A stretch of 64,000 nt of DNA from the NCBI RefSeq assembly GCF_000725345.1, contig NZ_CP008852.1:4332001-4396000 (forward strand). The letters run 5' to 3'. Under the pieces are notes generated by a model that did not search any database, was not told where the DNA came from, and worked only from the letters and a program-made list of their open reading frames with translations. Below, in pieces: positions 7,549 to 15,686 of this stretch. The translations under genes and the position numbers were made by a program. The number at the start of each line of letters is the position of its first letter. Positions within the stretch are counted from its first letter, which is position 1. The stretch comes from Pelosinus sp. UFO1 (GTDB lineage: Bacteria > Bacillota > Negativicutes > DSM-13327).

Positions 7549-8316
7549 TTATGACCACCTATGCAATACAATTCGGCTGCATGTAACCTTTCTAAATCCA
7601 TTGCGTAAATAGAAATTCAGCGCACGAACATTACCAGCATATACTTCTGTCACAATATTTTCAGAATTAAGCATTCTTATGCTATAAGCTATCAGTTTTG
7701 AACCAATATTCAAACAACGATACTTTTCCAATATAGCTACAAAAAATAGTGTCGCTTTAGCAAGTGTCTGTTGTACAAATATTATACCTGCAATTTCTCC
7801 AAGATACGTGGCAGCAAACATCTTTTTATTCCCATCTAGCTGAATAGATTGTAAATAGTCAGACCAAAATTCATCTGCCCAATCATTGTGAATATTTTGC
7901 TCTAAATGAAACCGGGAATATTCAAATAAGCTGCCCAAATTTTTATACGGCAGATTTTCATTTTTTTCTATTTCAATAAATTTGACTCCAGGATATGTTT
8001 CTTCCTGCTCTGATATTGTTGCTTTACTTTCCCATAAATTCTGCAACACCAGTTCCGTACCTATGTACCGGAACCCAAAACTTTGAAGTTTGTCCAGCAT
8101 TTTTTTTGAATTAGCATCTTCATTCAATTTCACCGTGATAAAGCTATTATCTAAGTGATAACCCCAATTGTCTGACGAACCGGTTGAAAAGTCGAATACT
8201 GAATCTGCTATATCTAAGAGATACGATGGCCTCCTAAAAAACTTTGTATCCCAAGGAAGAAATTTTAAAGATAGACGGTTGCCATCAAATTCGGCAATTC
8301 GATCACTGCATTCCAT
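7549..8316 (-). CDS. spsD: GNAT-family N-acetyltransferase (SpsD-like)
   Basis: The C-terminal 130 residues have a GNAT fold: MFAATYLGEIAGIIFV, then FVAILEKYRCLNIGSKLIAYSI (the acetyl-CoA pyrophosphate loop region), and VYAGNVRALNFYLRNGFRKV at the end. The first 120 residues are less conserved and may fix the sugar nucleotide. It overlaps the aminotransferase gene by 14 nt, so an amino group made by that enzyme is probably acetylated by this one. This matches the spsC-spsD pairing in Bacillus and PseC-PseH in other bacteria. Confidence 0.85.
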   Translation of the reverse strand: MECSDRIAEFDGNRLSLKFLPWDTKFFRRPSYLLDIADSVFDFSTGSSDNWGYHLDNSFITVKLNEDANSKKMLDKLQSFGFRYIGTELVLQNLWESKATISEQEETYPGVKFIEIEKNENLPYKNLGSLFEYSRFHLEQNIHNDWADEFWSDYLQSIQLDGNKKMFAATYLGEIAGIIFVQQTLAKATLFFVAILEKYRCLNIGSKLIAYSIRMLNSENIVTEVYAGNVRALNFYLRNGFRKVTCSRIVLHRWS

Positions 8317-9448
8317 TTAGTATTTCTCCTAAAGAAGACACAATAAGTTCGACATCATCAAATTCCATTCCAGGATATAACGGCAATGTCAGTACTCTTT
8401 TGGATATTTCCTCAGCAATAGGAACATGACAATTTAATTTGTCATGATAGTACGTAAACTGAGAAAAAGCAGGATAATGAATGCTTGTTTGAATACCCTT
8501 TTGCTGTATCTGTTTGACAACCTCTATACGGTCCACGTCGGCTGGTAGTAAAATGGGGAATATATGAAACGACGACTTACCGTGTTCATAACCATCGTTC
8601 CAAGGAATAACCACATTTTTTAGTATCTGTAGAGTCTCAATATATTTCGCAACCAGTGCGCCCCTTTTTGCATTGCTTGTATCAAGTTTCTCTAACTGCA
8701 CGAGACCAAGTGCAGCTCGTATCTCATCAAAACGATAATTTAAACCCGGCTCCAAAACATCATAGGAAATAACGGTGCCACTGTGCCGCTGAATCGTCAT
8801 AGAAGTCATTCCATGTGACCGTAGCGATCTAGCCTTTTTATCAAGTTCTTCCGTTTTACAAACAACCATTCCGCCTTCACCAGTAGCCAAGTTTTTGTTG
8901 GAGAAAAAACTAAAGCAACCAATATCTGCAATGGCACCACACTTTCTTCCTTGATATTCGGCCCCAATTGCATGAGCCGCATCTTCTATTACAACAATAT
9001 TATGCCTCTCGGCCAAATCCATAATTTCCTGCATATCGCAAGGATAGCCAGCGTAATGTACGACAATCATGGCTTTAGTTCGAGGAGAAATTTTTGCCTC
9101 GATATCCTTAACGGAGACATTCCAATCATCCAAAGATTTGCAATCAGCTATTATCGGCACGGCTCCGGTAAGAACAGTAACATTTAAGTCAGCAACAAAA
9201 GTCAAACCAGAAATAATTACTTCATCCCCAGACTGAACACCTGCCATCAGGAGTGCCATGTGCAAAGCGGCAGTACCATTGGCAACAGCGCAGCACCTTG
9301 TATCCCCGTCACCTAAATACTGCGCAAACTTAGACTCAAACTCAGCGGTTTTTGGTCCCGTAGAAAGCCATTTACTATCCAGCACTTCAAGTACTGCATT
9401 TTTTTCTTTTTCATCAAACGACAGATCAAACAGTGGTATCTTCCACAT
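8303..9448 (-). CDS. spsC: DegT/DnrJ/EryC1/StrS PLP-dependent sugar aminotransferase (LegC/PseC/SpsC type)
   Basis: This is a 381-residue nucleotide-sugar aminotransferase of normal length. It has VIEDAAHAIGA (Asp156 against the pyridine nitrogen), CFSFFSNKNLATGEGG with the Schiff-base lysine at residue 185, and LNYRFDEIRAALGLVQLEK. It puts an amino group on the 4-keto sugar made by the dehydratase (11241-12251). The gene follows the radical SAM gene by 19 nt and overlaps the acetyltransferase gene. The neighbourhood favours a LegC- or PseC-like role. Confidence 0.92.
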   Translation of the reverse strand: MWKIPLFDLSFDEKEKNAVLEVLDSKWLSTGPKTAEFESKFAQYLGDGDTRCCAVANGTAALHMALLMAGVQSGDEVIISGLTFVADLNVTVLTGAVPIIADCKSLDDWNVSVKDIEAKISPRTKAMIVVHYAGYPCDMQEIMDLAERHNIVVIEDAAHAIGAEYQGRKCGAIADIGCFSFFSNKNLATGEGGMVVCKTEELDKKARSLRSHGMTSMTIQRHSGTVISYDVLEPGLNYRFDEIRAALGLVQLEKLDTSNAKRGALVAKYIETLQILKNVVIPWNDGYEHGKSSFHIFPILLPADVDRIEVVKQIQQKGIQTSIHYPAFSQFTYYHDKLNCHVPIAEEISKRVLTLPLYPGMEFDDVELIVSSLGEILNGMQ

Positions 9449-9467
9449 TGCTATTTCACTCCCATTT

Positions 9468-10514
9468 TTAAATATAATTTTTTATTGAAAAAGCTCGTCC
9501 ATTAACTTTAGCAAATTCTGTTTCTTCCATCGCTCTTGGCAAATAACACTTAGCACAAACTGAGTGACACTTAAATCCCTTATTCTTCTTGTGCATTTCA
9601 CGAACATCCGTCACATGCTTCCCATGCCACATCTCATATATTGTTTCTTTGTTGGCATCTCCCACGATGAATTCTCCATCCTCGTCATTCGCACACATCA
9701 TAGCTAAACCATCTGCTCCAATTACAAGACGTTGGTAAAGCTGTGGACAAGAAAAGTCCTCAACATACACTATATCTTTATTCGTTTCGGTAAAATCAAT
9801 CATCGGATTAAATGCTATGAGATCTACATAAGGGGCAATTGTATTATAGAACTCCTCTGGATTATTTCGAATTGCAGGCCATATTGATTGAACTTTTATT
9901 ACCGGCCTGTGAGCACCGTATTTCTCTTTAACCCGTTTCATCATTTTAAATTTATTAAGGGTATCATTAAATTTGAGCGGTTTACGGATACTCTCGTATG
10001 TATCCCCAATACCATCAACCGAAACAGTAATCCAGTCAATACCGGCTTTCAACATTTCAGTAAAGTAATCTTCATCCAATTTACTACCATTAGTAAGAGT
10101 AGATACTTCACGAATACCTTTTTGTTTCGCGTATCTAATACAATCAACAAACTTGGGATGCAAAGTAGACTCACCACGCAGACTTAGGCGGATGGCAGGC
10201 ACCTTGCCAGCAATCTCATCAATAATCCTTACGAACAACTCATAGTCCATAAGGGTACTTTGAACTTTGGATTTAAACTCATCTGAAATCGTATAGCACA
10301 TAGGGCATTTTAAATTGCATACCGTTGACAATTCTATGTCTACCAACAAGGGGTACTCCGACACTATCTGATTTGTTGCATAATATGACCATTTATTGCG
10401 ATAGTCCTTATATTCCTCTTCCCATCCCTCACCGCGATATAATTCAAAAACATTCTCGCGCTCAGGTGTTTCCATGCTATAATTGCCTTTGTTAATAGGT
10501 ACAATTTCCGCCAA
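9468..10514 (-). CDS. Radical SAM/SPASM enzyme inside the nonulosonate cluster
   Basis: The protein has the radical SAM cysteine motif C-x3-C-x2-C at residues 66, 70 and 73 (CNLKCPMC), followed by LSLRGESTLHPKF and VSVDGIGDTYESIRKPLKF from the SAM-binding barrel. The C-terminal part is SPASM-like, with cysteines in FSCPQLYQRL, MMCANDEDGEF and FKCHSVCAKCYLP that would bind extra iron-sulfur clusters. A TTG start with AGGAG eight nt upstream fits best. Standard nonulosonate pathways do not need a radical enzyme, yet this gene lies between the nucleotidyltransferase and aminotransferase genes with short gaps. A radical epimerisation, dehydration or C-H modification of the sugar, or modification of a protein partner, are options; none is shown. 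Confidence 0.85.
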   Translation of the reverse strand: MAEIVPINKGNYSMETPERENVFELYRGEGWEEEYKDYRNKWSYYATNQIVSEYPLLVDIELSTVCNLKCPMCYTISDEFKSKVQSTLMDYELFVRIIDEIAGKVPAIRLSLRGESTLHPKFVDCIRYAKQKGIREVSTLTNGSKLDEDYFTEMLKAGIDWITVSVDGIGDTYESIRKPLKFNDTLNKFKMMKRVKEKYGAHRPVIKVQSIWPAIRNNPEEFYNTIAPYVDLIAFNPMIDFTETNKDIVYVEDFSCPQLYQRLVIGADGLAMMCANDEDGEFIVGDANKETIYEMWHGKHVTDVREMHKKNKGFKCHSVCAKCYLPRAMEETEFAKVNGRAFSIKNYI

Positions 10515-10531
10515 ACTACCATCTCCTAAGA

Positions 10532-11248
10532 TTAATTTTCAGGTAAAAACCGGCTTTTTAAACTTTCAAATTTTTCGATTGCATTTATATAATCATCCGG
10601 TCTGCCAATATCAAGCCAGCAACCATTAAAACGCTCTACATATGCGGGATTACCGCCAGAGATTAAATCAATCATTAAATGATCAAAACCATAGAATTGA
10701 CCATCAGGAATATATTCCAATATTTTTTTATTAGCAATATAGATTCCCATACTAACATTGTATTTTGTAACTGGTTTTTCCTTAAATCCATACAATCTAT
10801 TGGTATCATCAATTTCAAGCACTCCATACTCAGAGGTTTGCTCACGTTGATGTGCCGAGATAGTGAAGATACTTTTCCTAGCAAGGTGTTGATTAAAGAG
10901 TGCGTTATAATCGAGATCTGTCAAGATATCGCCATTCATTATCAAAAAATCATCCGGTAATTCATTGATCAATTTCAATGGTCCCATAGTACTCAACGGT
11001 TTGTTTTCAAGTGAATAATCTATCTCTATCCCCCATCTGTCACCATTACCAAAGAAAGTCTTAATTAATTCCGCTTGATGATTGACAGCCAACGTCACAT
11101 GATTAAATTTGTAATAAGCCAATTGCCGAATAATGACTTCTAATATAGGATATTCACCTATTGGCATAAGTGGTTTAGGTAAAACTACCGTATACGGCCT
11201 AAGTCTTGTTCCTTTTCCCCCTGCCAGTATAATAGCTCTCTTAGACAT
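10532..11248 (-). CDS. Sugar-1-phosphate nucleotidyltransferase (PtmE/SpsI-like)
   Basis: This is a 238-residue nucleotidyltransferase with the classic N-terminal loop AIILAGGKGTRLRPYTVVLPK and the NGDILTDLDY metal site. No C-terminal hexapeptide or regulatory domain is present. Its start overlaps the end of the dehydratase gene by 8 nt. In legionaminic-acid clusters a homologue (PtmE) makes GDP-glucosamine for a GDP-based route, and in sps clusters SpsI has the same place. Here it probably provides the nucleotide sugar that the neighbouring dehydratase uses. The base preferred (GTP, UTP or dTTP) cannot be told from sequence. Confidence 0.85.
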   Translation of the reverse strand: MSKRAIILAGGKGTRLRPYTVVLPKPLMPIGEYPILEVIIRQLAYYKFNHVTLAVNHQAELIKTFFGNGDRWGIEIDYSLENKPLSTMGPLKLINELPDDFLIMNGDILTDLDYNALFNQHLARKSIFTISAHQREQTSEYGVLEIDDTNRLYGFKEKPVTKYNVSMGIYIANKKILEYIPDGQFYGFDHLMIDLISGGNPAYVERFNGCWLDIGRPDDYINAIEKFESLKSRFLPEN

Positions 11249-12251
11249 TATACATACCCACCTTGTACTTTTTCAGATTCTCAGTAATAGTAAACCACTC
11301 TACTGTATGTTTAAGTCCTCGCTTAAATCCTTCTCTATCACCATAAAGTGGTGTCCATCCCAATAAATCCTTAGCCTTCTTATTAGCAGCCCATAGACGT
11401 TCCACTTCACTTTTCTCTGGGCGCAATCTGACAACATCTGTTTCGATAGTAATATCTGCCCCCATCACTTCAGCTATTAGTTGAACAGTATCGCCTATTG
11501 ATACCTCATAGTTGCTGCCAATATTAATAACCTCTCCTATTGACCTATCTGATTCTGCACAAGCTATAAATCCGCGAACAGTGTCTAATACATAATTAAA
11601 ATCCCTAGTAGGATGAATAGAACCTAATTTAAGATTCCGTTGCCCACTGGCAATTTGGGTAATGATAGTAGGAATCACTGCCCTAGCTGACTGGCGTGGC
11701 CCATACGTATTAAATGGACGAATAATCGAAACTGGAGTGTCAAAAGAATGATAAAAAGACATTGCGATTTGATCCGCACCAATTTTACTTGCCGAATATG
11801 GGGATTGCCCTTTTAGCGGATGATCCTCTGTAATAGGCACAAATTGGGCGGTACCATAAACCTCACTTGTTGATGTATGAACTACCTTTTCTACTCCTAA
11901 CTCTCGTGCAGCCTGTACAATATTAAGGGTACCTTTTATATTTGTATCTACATAGGTGTCTGGGGAATGATAAGAATAAGGTATAGCAATGAGTGCTGCT
12001 AAATGTAGCACTATATCACAACCCTGCATTGCTGTCTTTACTCCATGGGGATCACGAATATCTCCGGTATGGACTTCGATTTGATCCTTAATATTTTGCG
12101 GAGCAGAATCCAGCCACCCCCAGGAATTAAATGAGTTATACAAAACAAAAGCCTTTACATCATGTCCTTGACGCACAAGCTCCTCAGTAAGATGAGAACC
12201 AATAAAACCGTCAGCTCCGGTTACTAAAATTTTCTTCCCTTTTATATTCAT
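11241..12251 (-). CDS. SDR-family nucleotide-sugar 4,6-dehydratase (LegB-like)
   Basis: This is an extended short-chain dehydrogenase with GADGFIGSHLTEEL (NAD-binding loop), STSEVYGTAQ, the catalytic YSASKIGAD and IIRPFNTYGPRQSARAVIP, a combination found in LegB and related dehydratases. The reaction would remove water from a hexosamine nucleotide to a 4-keto-6-deoxy sugar, the first step before transamination. The start was set at the second ATG of ATGATG, seven nt after GGGAAGGA; the upstream frame lacks a site. It is the first gene of the sugar pathway and follows the fliT-like gene by 39 nt, so the pathway may be read from the flagellar transcript. Confidence 0.86.
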   Translation of the reverse strand: MNIKGKKILVTGADGFIGSHLTEELVRQGHDVKAFVLYNSFNSWGWLDSAPQNIKDQIEVHTGDIRDPHGVKTAMQGCDIVLHLAALIAIPYSYHSPDTYVDTNIKGTLNIVQAARELGVEKVVHTSTSEVYGTAQFVPITEDHPLKGQSPYSASKIGADQIAMSFYHSFDTPVSIIRPFNTYGPRQSARAVIPTIITQIASGQRNLKLGSIHPTRDFNYVLDTVRGFIACAESDRSIGEVINIGSNYEVSIGDTVQLIAEVMGADITIETDVVRLRPEKSEVERLWAANKKAKDLLGWTPLYGDREGFKRGLKHTVEWFTITENLKKYKVGMYNV

Positions 12252-12290
12252 CATTAAATCCTTCCCAAGATAGATTAAATTCAAATTATA

Positions 12291-12677
12291 TTATTTCATT
12301 ATATTGAGTTTGATTCCATTCCCGTGAAAGGAATGGTTTTCATAAGCCTGCTGAATAGCAATTTCTTTACGTCCTGCCATCATTTTTTTAGTAATACTTG
12401 AACAATTGTCATTTAATATTTGCTGGCTCTCGTTTTCACTGACAGTAATTTGGCTAAATAATTCCTTCAATTTGTCTTTAATTTCCGGTTTACAATGATC
12501 AATATCAAACTCACCTTGCAGAGACATAATGCTCTCCATTATTATTTGTTTCTGAGCAACTAATTCAGTAGCCATATTTAGCTTTTCTTCTTTGATTGCA
12601 TTCAGTTGTTCAATCGATAATCGTTGGAGATTACTATAATGCTTTATAAAAAGCAATTCCTTGTCTTCCTGTTGCAT
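12291..12677 (-). CDS. FliT-like flagellar export chaperone (candidate)
   Basis: This is a small, soluble, mainly helical protein (about 128 residues) with heptad-like spacing of leucines, LLFIKHYSNLQRL and ATELVAQKQIIMESI. It comes right after fliS, the place where fliT lies in many flagellar operons; FliT binds FliD and other export substrates. Sequence similarity alone would not identify it, because FliT proteins are poorly conserved. The start is taken at MQQEDKEL, where GGGGGG lies six nt upstream; the alternative ATG two codons earlier would leave no spacing. The assignment rests on size, composition and position. Confidence 0.5.
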   Translation of the reverse strand: MQQEDKELLFIKHYSNLQRLSIEQLNAIKEEKLNMATELVAQKQIIMESIMSLQGEFDIDHCKPEIKDKLKELFSQITVSENESQQILNDNCSSITKKMMAGRKEIAIQQAYENHSFHGNGIKLNIMK

Positions 12678-12690
12678 TTTCATCCCCCCA

Positions 12691-13077
12691 TTAAGGTGCA
12701 ATAGACGACTTATTTTTTAAAATAATACTGTCCCAAGCTTCTTTTAAAGTGGACAACAATTCAATAACCTCATCCACCTTCTCAGCGTCTTTATTTACAT
12801 TGGCTTCCACTAAACGTTCAAGCATATACAAATATAAATTGCGTAAATTAGAAGCAATTTCACCAGCATTTAAATTCAATGTCCCATTTAGTTCTCTGAT
12901 AATATCCTGTGCCTTTATTAAAGAGTTATGGGCTCCATTGATGTTCTTTTGGGTAATACTATTTTGCGCGATACGCAAATTTTTCAAAGCCCCATCATAG
13001 AGCATGATAATGAGTCTACCTTGACTTGCCGTTTCTACCTGCATGCGCTTATAGTGGGCATAAGGATTATCAGCCAT
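12691..13077 (-). CDS. fliS: Flagellin chaperone FliS
   Basis: FliS binds the C-terminus of flagellin and keeps it unfolded and soluble for export. The protein begins MADNPYAHYKRMQVETASQGRL, close to the family signature, continues with LIIMLYDGALKNL, and is helical throughout (128 residues). The start is placed at MADNPY, with AGGGGG nine nt before it; this overlaps the end of the maf gene by 8 nt, showing translational coupling. In other Firmicutes FliS is also part of the FliW-CsrA-flagellin feedback, all components of which are in this window. Confidence 0.92.
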   Translation of the reverse strand: MADNPYAHYKRMQVETASQGRLIIMLYDGALKNLRIAQNSITQKNINGAHNSLIKAQDIIRELNGTLNLNAGEIASNLRNLYLYMLERLVEANVNKDAEKVDEVIELLSTLKEAWDSIILKNKSSIAP

Positions 13078-14926
13078 TGTACATTTTCCCCCTAACATTT
13101 TCAATACAACGATAAAGCAGATCTTCTACTGATTTCGAACCTTCAATAATTGTTTTATAATAAAGAGAATAATCGTCTATTGCATTGCTAAAATTATCAT
13201 TTGCTAAATACTCTGCCTCATGAGTTCGGGTAAAGACACTATGTAACTCCCTTTTAGCAAACCATTCAGCTGCTTCACGTATATGTTGCTCTTTCTCAAA
13301 CTTTTCGTATATTTTACCAACTGCCTTTAAATGCTGTTGCATTTTTTTTGCTTGCCTATTCGTGCATGCCTTTTCCAACGCAATTAGATGCTTAATAGCC
13401 TTATTTGCATCAGCAATAGTCTTTTTTGTGTCTTTTAGACGCAGTTCTAGTTTTTCCAGTATAGGTTCCATAGTAGGTACTTTAAATGAATCTTGTGCTT
13501 CCTTGATAATTCCTTGTACATCGACTGTTTTCCGACAATATTGAGCAAGCACCTCATGTAACGTCATCAGCTTTGTACCTTCAATAAATGCCCCACCTTC
13601 TGTAGCATTGATATATTCACGTTCGGGATTGCTCTTGATCCAATGTTGAAAAAAAGTAAGGAACTGATAAAATGGTCGATCTGTAAGGAGCTGACCTCCA
13701 TCATTTGCTTTTACATAAAAATATTTAAGGCTTTCACCACCTGAATAAACATCCGTTTCATAGCTTGTCCCAGCTGCATGAGAATGTCCATCTCTTGCAT
13801 ATGCTAAATCCTGCCCGACTAAAATGATAGGATTCCCACCCATTTTATAAGCCGCCACTAGAGCATTATTGGCAACCGATCCCCCGCTTTCAATTTTCCC
13901 TTTGTCTTCTATACTATCGCCAAACCATTTCAGCATCGCCATGTCCCCTGAAACAAATATCGGTCCCTGGTAACTTTCCAAAACCATATGACAAGATTGT
14001 ACTTCAGCAACCAAGGCGGCTCCTCCCGTATCCACTCCTTTAAAATGCCTGTCATAATTCGTCACTTCAGGATGAACACTAAAAATAAAATCCGGCTCAA
14101 TTTTCCATTTCTTCAATGCTTTAACAGCTGTCCCAACAGCCAAAATAGCCGCTTTACCTTTTGCTTCTTTTAATAGCTGAATATTTTTGTTTAAGGATGG
14201 TCCTGCTGATACAACAATAACCGGCATACCTTCTAATCGATTAAACAAGGAAGATACCCCCGGATGAGTACAATAATCCGCTAGATTCAAGAGCGTATTG
14301 GACACAAAATCCGGGCCCATTGTAATTATTGTTTTCAAATTAATTAGTTTCGTACTCACAGCATCTCTAATACATTTCATCGACTGATAATAAACATCAG
14401 AGTATACTGTCTGGTGTCCCAGCAATCCGGTCATAACAAACTCACTATACTTGGCTTCATCATAAATAGCAAAGAGAGAATGTTGAATTTTCTGAGCGGA
14501 ATCGCCTAGAATAAGATTTACACGAGCAGAAAGGATCAGATGACGTAAATCTCGGCTAGCCATTGCTGCAAAAAATAACTCCCGGTCAGGTTCGATAATG
14601 CATAATGGATTTCTATCATCCACTGTTTCCAGTAATGCCTCTACCAAATATCCCAGGGCAAATCCATATACAACAATAACCTTCCCTGGTTCAGTAGAAA
14701 CACTATCAGCAATTTTCTTGGCTTCTTTCACTGGATCAACAGAACTGTGCAGAAAAACCCATTTATCATCTGATGATTTAACCCTTGCAGTCGGTAGTCC
14801 TACACGGCTATTCATGATTTCAATCCGTTCTAGATTGCCTGCAGATTCAAACTTATCCATGCCATAGCGTTCCTTAAACGCAGCCCAGTTCTTCTCTTCC
14901 CATCTACTTCGCGTTTCGTGTGTCAC
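13070..14926 (-). CDS. Motility accessory factor Maf (DUF115), flagellin nonulosonate transferase
   Basis: This is a 618-residue protein of the Maf/DUF115 (MptE-like) family, which moves CMP-activated nonulosonic acids onto serine or threonine of flagellin in the cytoplasm. The central domain shows PVIVVSAGPSLNKNIQLL, AILAVGTAVKALKKWKIEPDF, VHPEVTNYDRHF and NPIILVGQDLAYARDGHSHA, all typical. A GTG start overlaps the context of the preceding gene's stop codon, and the end overlaps fliS. Position between fliD/flagellin and a complete nonulosonate pathway makes the substrate pairing clear even though the exact sugar is not known. Confidence 0.9.
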   Translation of the reverse strand: MTHETRSRWEEKNWAAFKERYGMDKFESAGNLERIEIMNSRVGLPTARVKSSDDKWVFLHSSVDPVKEAKKIADSVSTEPGKVIVVYGFALGYLVEALLETVDDRNPLCIIEPDRELFFAAMASRDLRHLILSARVNLILGDSAQKIQHSLFAIYDEAKYSEFVMTGLLGHQTVYSDVYYQSMKCIRDAVSTKLINLKTIITMGPDFVSNTLLNLADYCTHPGVSSLFNRLEGMPVIVVSAGPSLNKNIQLLKEAKGKAAILAVGTAVKALKKWKIEPDFIFSVHPEVTNYDRHFKGVDTGGAALVAEVQSCHMVLESYQGPIFVSGDMAMLKWFGDSIEDKGKIESGGSVANNALVAAYKMGGNPIILVGQDLAYARDGHSHAAGTSYETDVYSGGESLKYFYVKANDGGQLLTDRPFYQFLTFFQHWIKSNPEREYINATEGGAFIEGTKLMTLHEVLAQYCRKTVDVQGIIKEAQDSFKVPTMEPILEKLELRLKDTKKTIADANKAIKHLIALEKACTNRQAKKMQQHLKAVGKIYEKFEKEQHIREAAEWFAKRELHSVFTRTHEAEYLANDNFSNAIDDYSLYYKTIIEGSKSVEDLLYRCIENVRGKMYNG

Positions 14927-14927
14927 T

Positions 14928-15359
14928 CTACATTACCCTTTCTTCATATCGTCCTTGCACTATTGCTAACATTTCTTGAGAAATGCAGATGGCAGGCATC
15001 AAATCATATTCAATAATATCTGTTAACAATGAATAATCTTCATTGTCAGTTGCCTCAACTATACTGGTAAAAATCTGACCCAAATGATCAAACAACGATA
15101 AAATCGACATTTTTTCACACAAAATCTCAGAAAAATCGATCTTTAGTAAAACCGCGGCAGACTTCAACAATTTTTGATAATAATCTAGTCCTTCCATAAT
15201 CTGAGTCAACGTCTCCAATGATTGCGACCTATCAGCTGTATGAAACATAACCGATAACTCTTGGCACCCCTGTTCAACCTTATATAAATAATTTTTCATA
15301 TCCCCTAGTAAAACGCCCAACTCTTCAAGCTGTTTTCTACTTTCGCTCGTTACTTCCAT
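14928..15359 (-). CDS. Helical protein of unknown function in flagellar operon
   Basis: This is a 143-residue protein with no transmembrane segment or cysteine motif. Residues 1-60 are predicted by eye to be coiled coil (LEELGVLLGDMKNYLYKVEQ), with later acidic helices (SIVEATDNEDYSLLTDIIE). I do not recognise a family. It has AGGAGAGG upstream, overlaps the HTH gene (its ATG lies inside that gene's end) and ends one base before the maf start, so HTH gene, this gene and maf form one coupled unit. A chaperone or accessory to Maf or to flagellin export would fit, but this is a guess from position. Confidence 0.7.
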   Translation of the reverse strand: MEVTSESRKQLEELGVLLGDMKNYLYKVEQGCQELSVMFHTADRSQSLETLTQIMEGLDYYQKLLKSAAVLLKIDFSEILCEKMSILSLFDHLGQIFTSIVEATDNEDYSLLTDIIEYDLMPAICISQEMLAIVQGRYEERVM

Positions 15360-15576
15360 CTTGCTGCCTCTCCTCCTGCATCACGTAATATCCGCCACCA
15401 TTGCCTCTACGCACTCTCACTAGTCTTACTTTCACCAATTGGGATAATTGGCTGCGAATATAGGATGGTGTTACCTTTAATATCTCGCCAATTTCCTGGG
15501 AATTCATCGGTTTAGCATAAGACGTTTCCTGTTGAGCCAGCAACCTGAGCACTTCTTCATGCAAATAATTACACAT
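15337..15576 (-). CDS. Small winged-helix DNA-binding protein
   Basis: This is a 79-residue protein with one helix-turn-helix and wing. NSQEIGEILKVTPSYIRSQLSQL provides the helix-turn-helix and RLVRVRRGNGGGYYVM the wing. The start is at MCNYLHEE, with GGAGG five nt before it. It is too short for a ligand or dimerisation domain. Upstream, between fliD and this gene, lies a 49-nt interrupted inverted repeat built on palindromic CATTATAATG that could be its operator. It may adjust the glycosylation genes separately from the filament genes. Confidence 0.75.
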   Translation of the reverse strand: MCNYLHEEVLRLLAQQETSYAKPMNSQEIGEILKVTPSYIRSQLSQLVKVRLVRVRRGNGGGYYVMQEERQQDGSNERK

Positions 15577-15621
15577 ACCTTCCTCCAAGTTAACACAACT
15601 AGACAGTAGTGAACATTACAC

Positions 15622-15670
15622 ATTATCATTATAATGGTCAACAAGTGGCGTTAACCATTATAATGACAAT
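15622..15670. promoter_or_regulatory. Interrupted inverted repeat, candidate operator for the HTH gene
   Basis: Two 21-nt arms at 15622-15642 and 15650-15670 match at 19 of 21 positions in inverted orientation with a 7-nt spacer. Each arm contains the self-palindrome CATTATAATG followed by GGT(C/T)AAC. No T-run follows on the minus strand, which argues against a simple terminator for fliD. It lies 46 nt upstream of the small HTH gene, so autoregulation is a reasonable idea. Confidence 0.5.
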
Positions 15671-15686
15671 CACCAATTAACCATCA

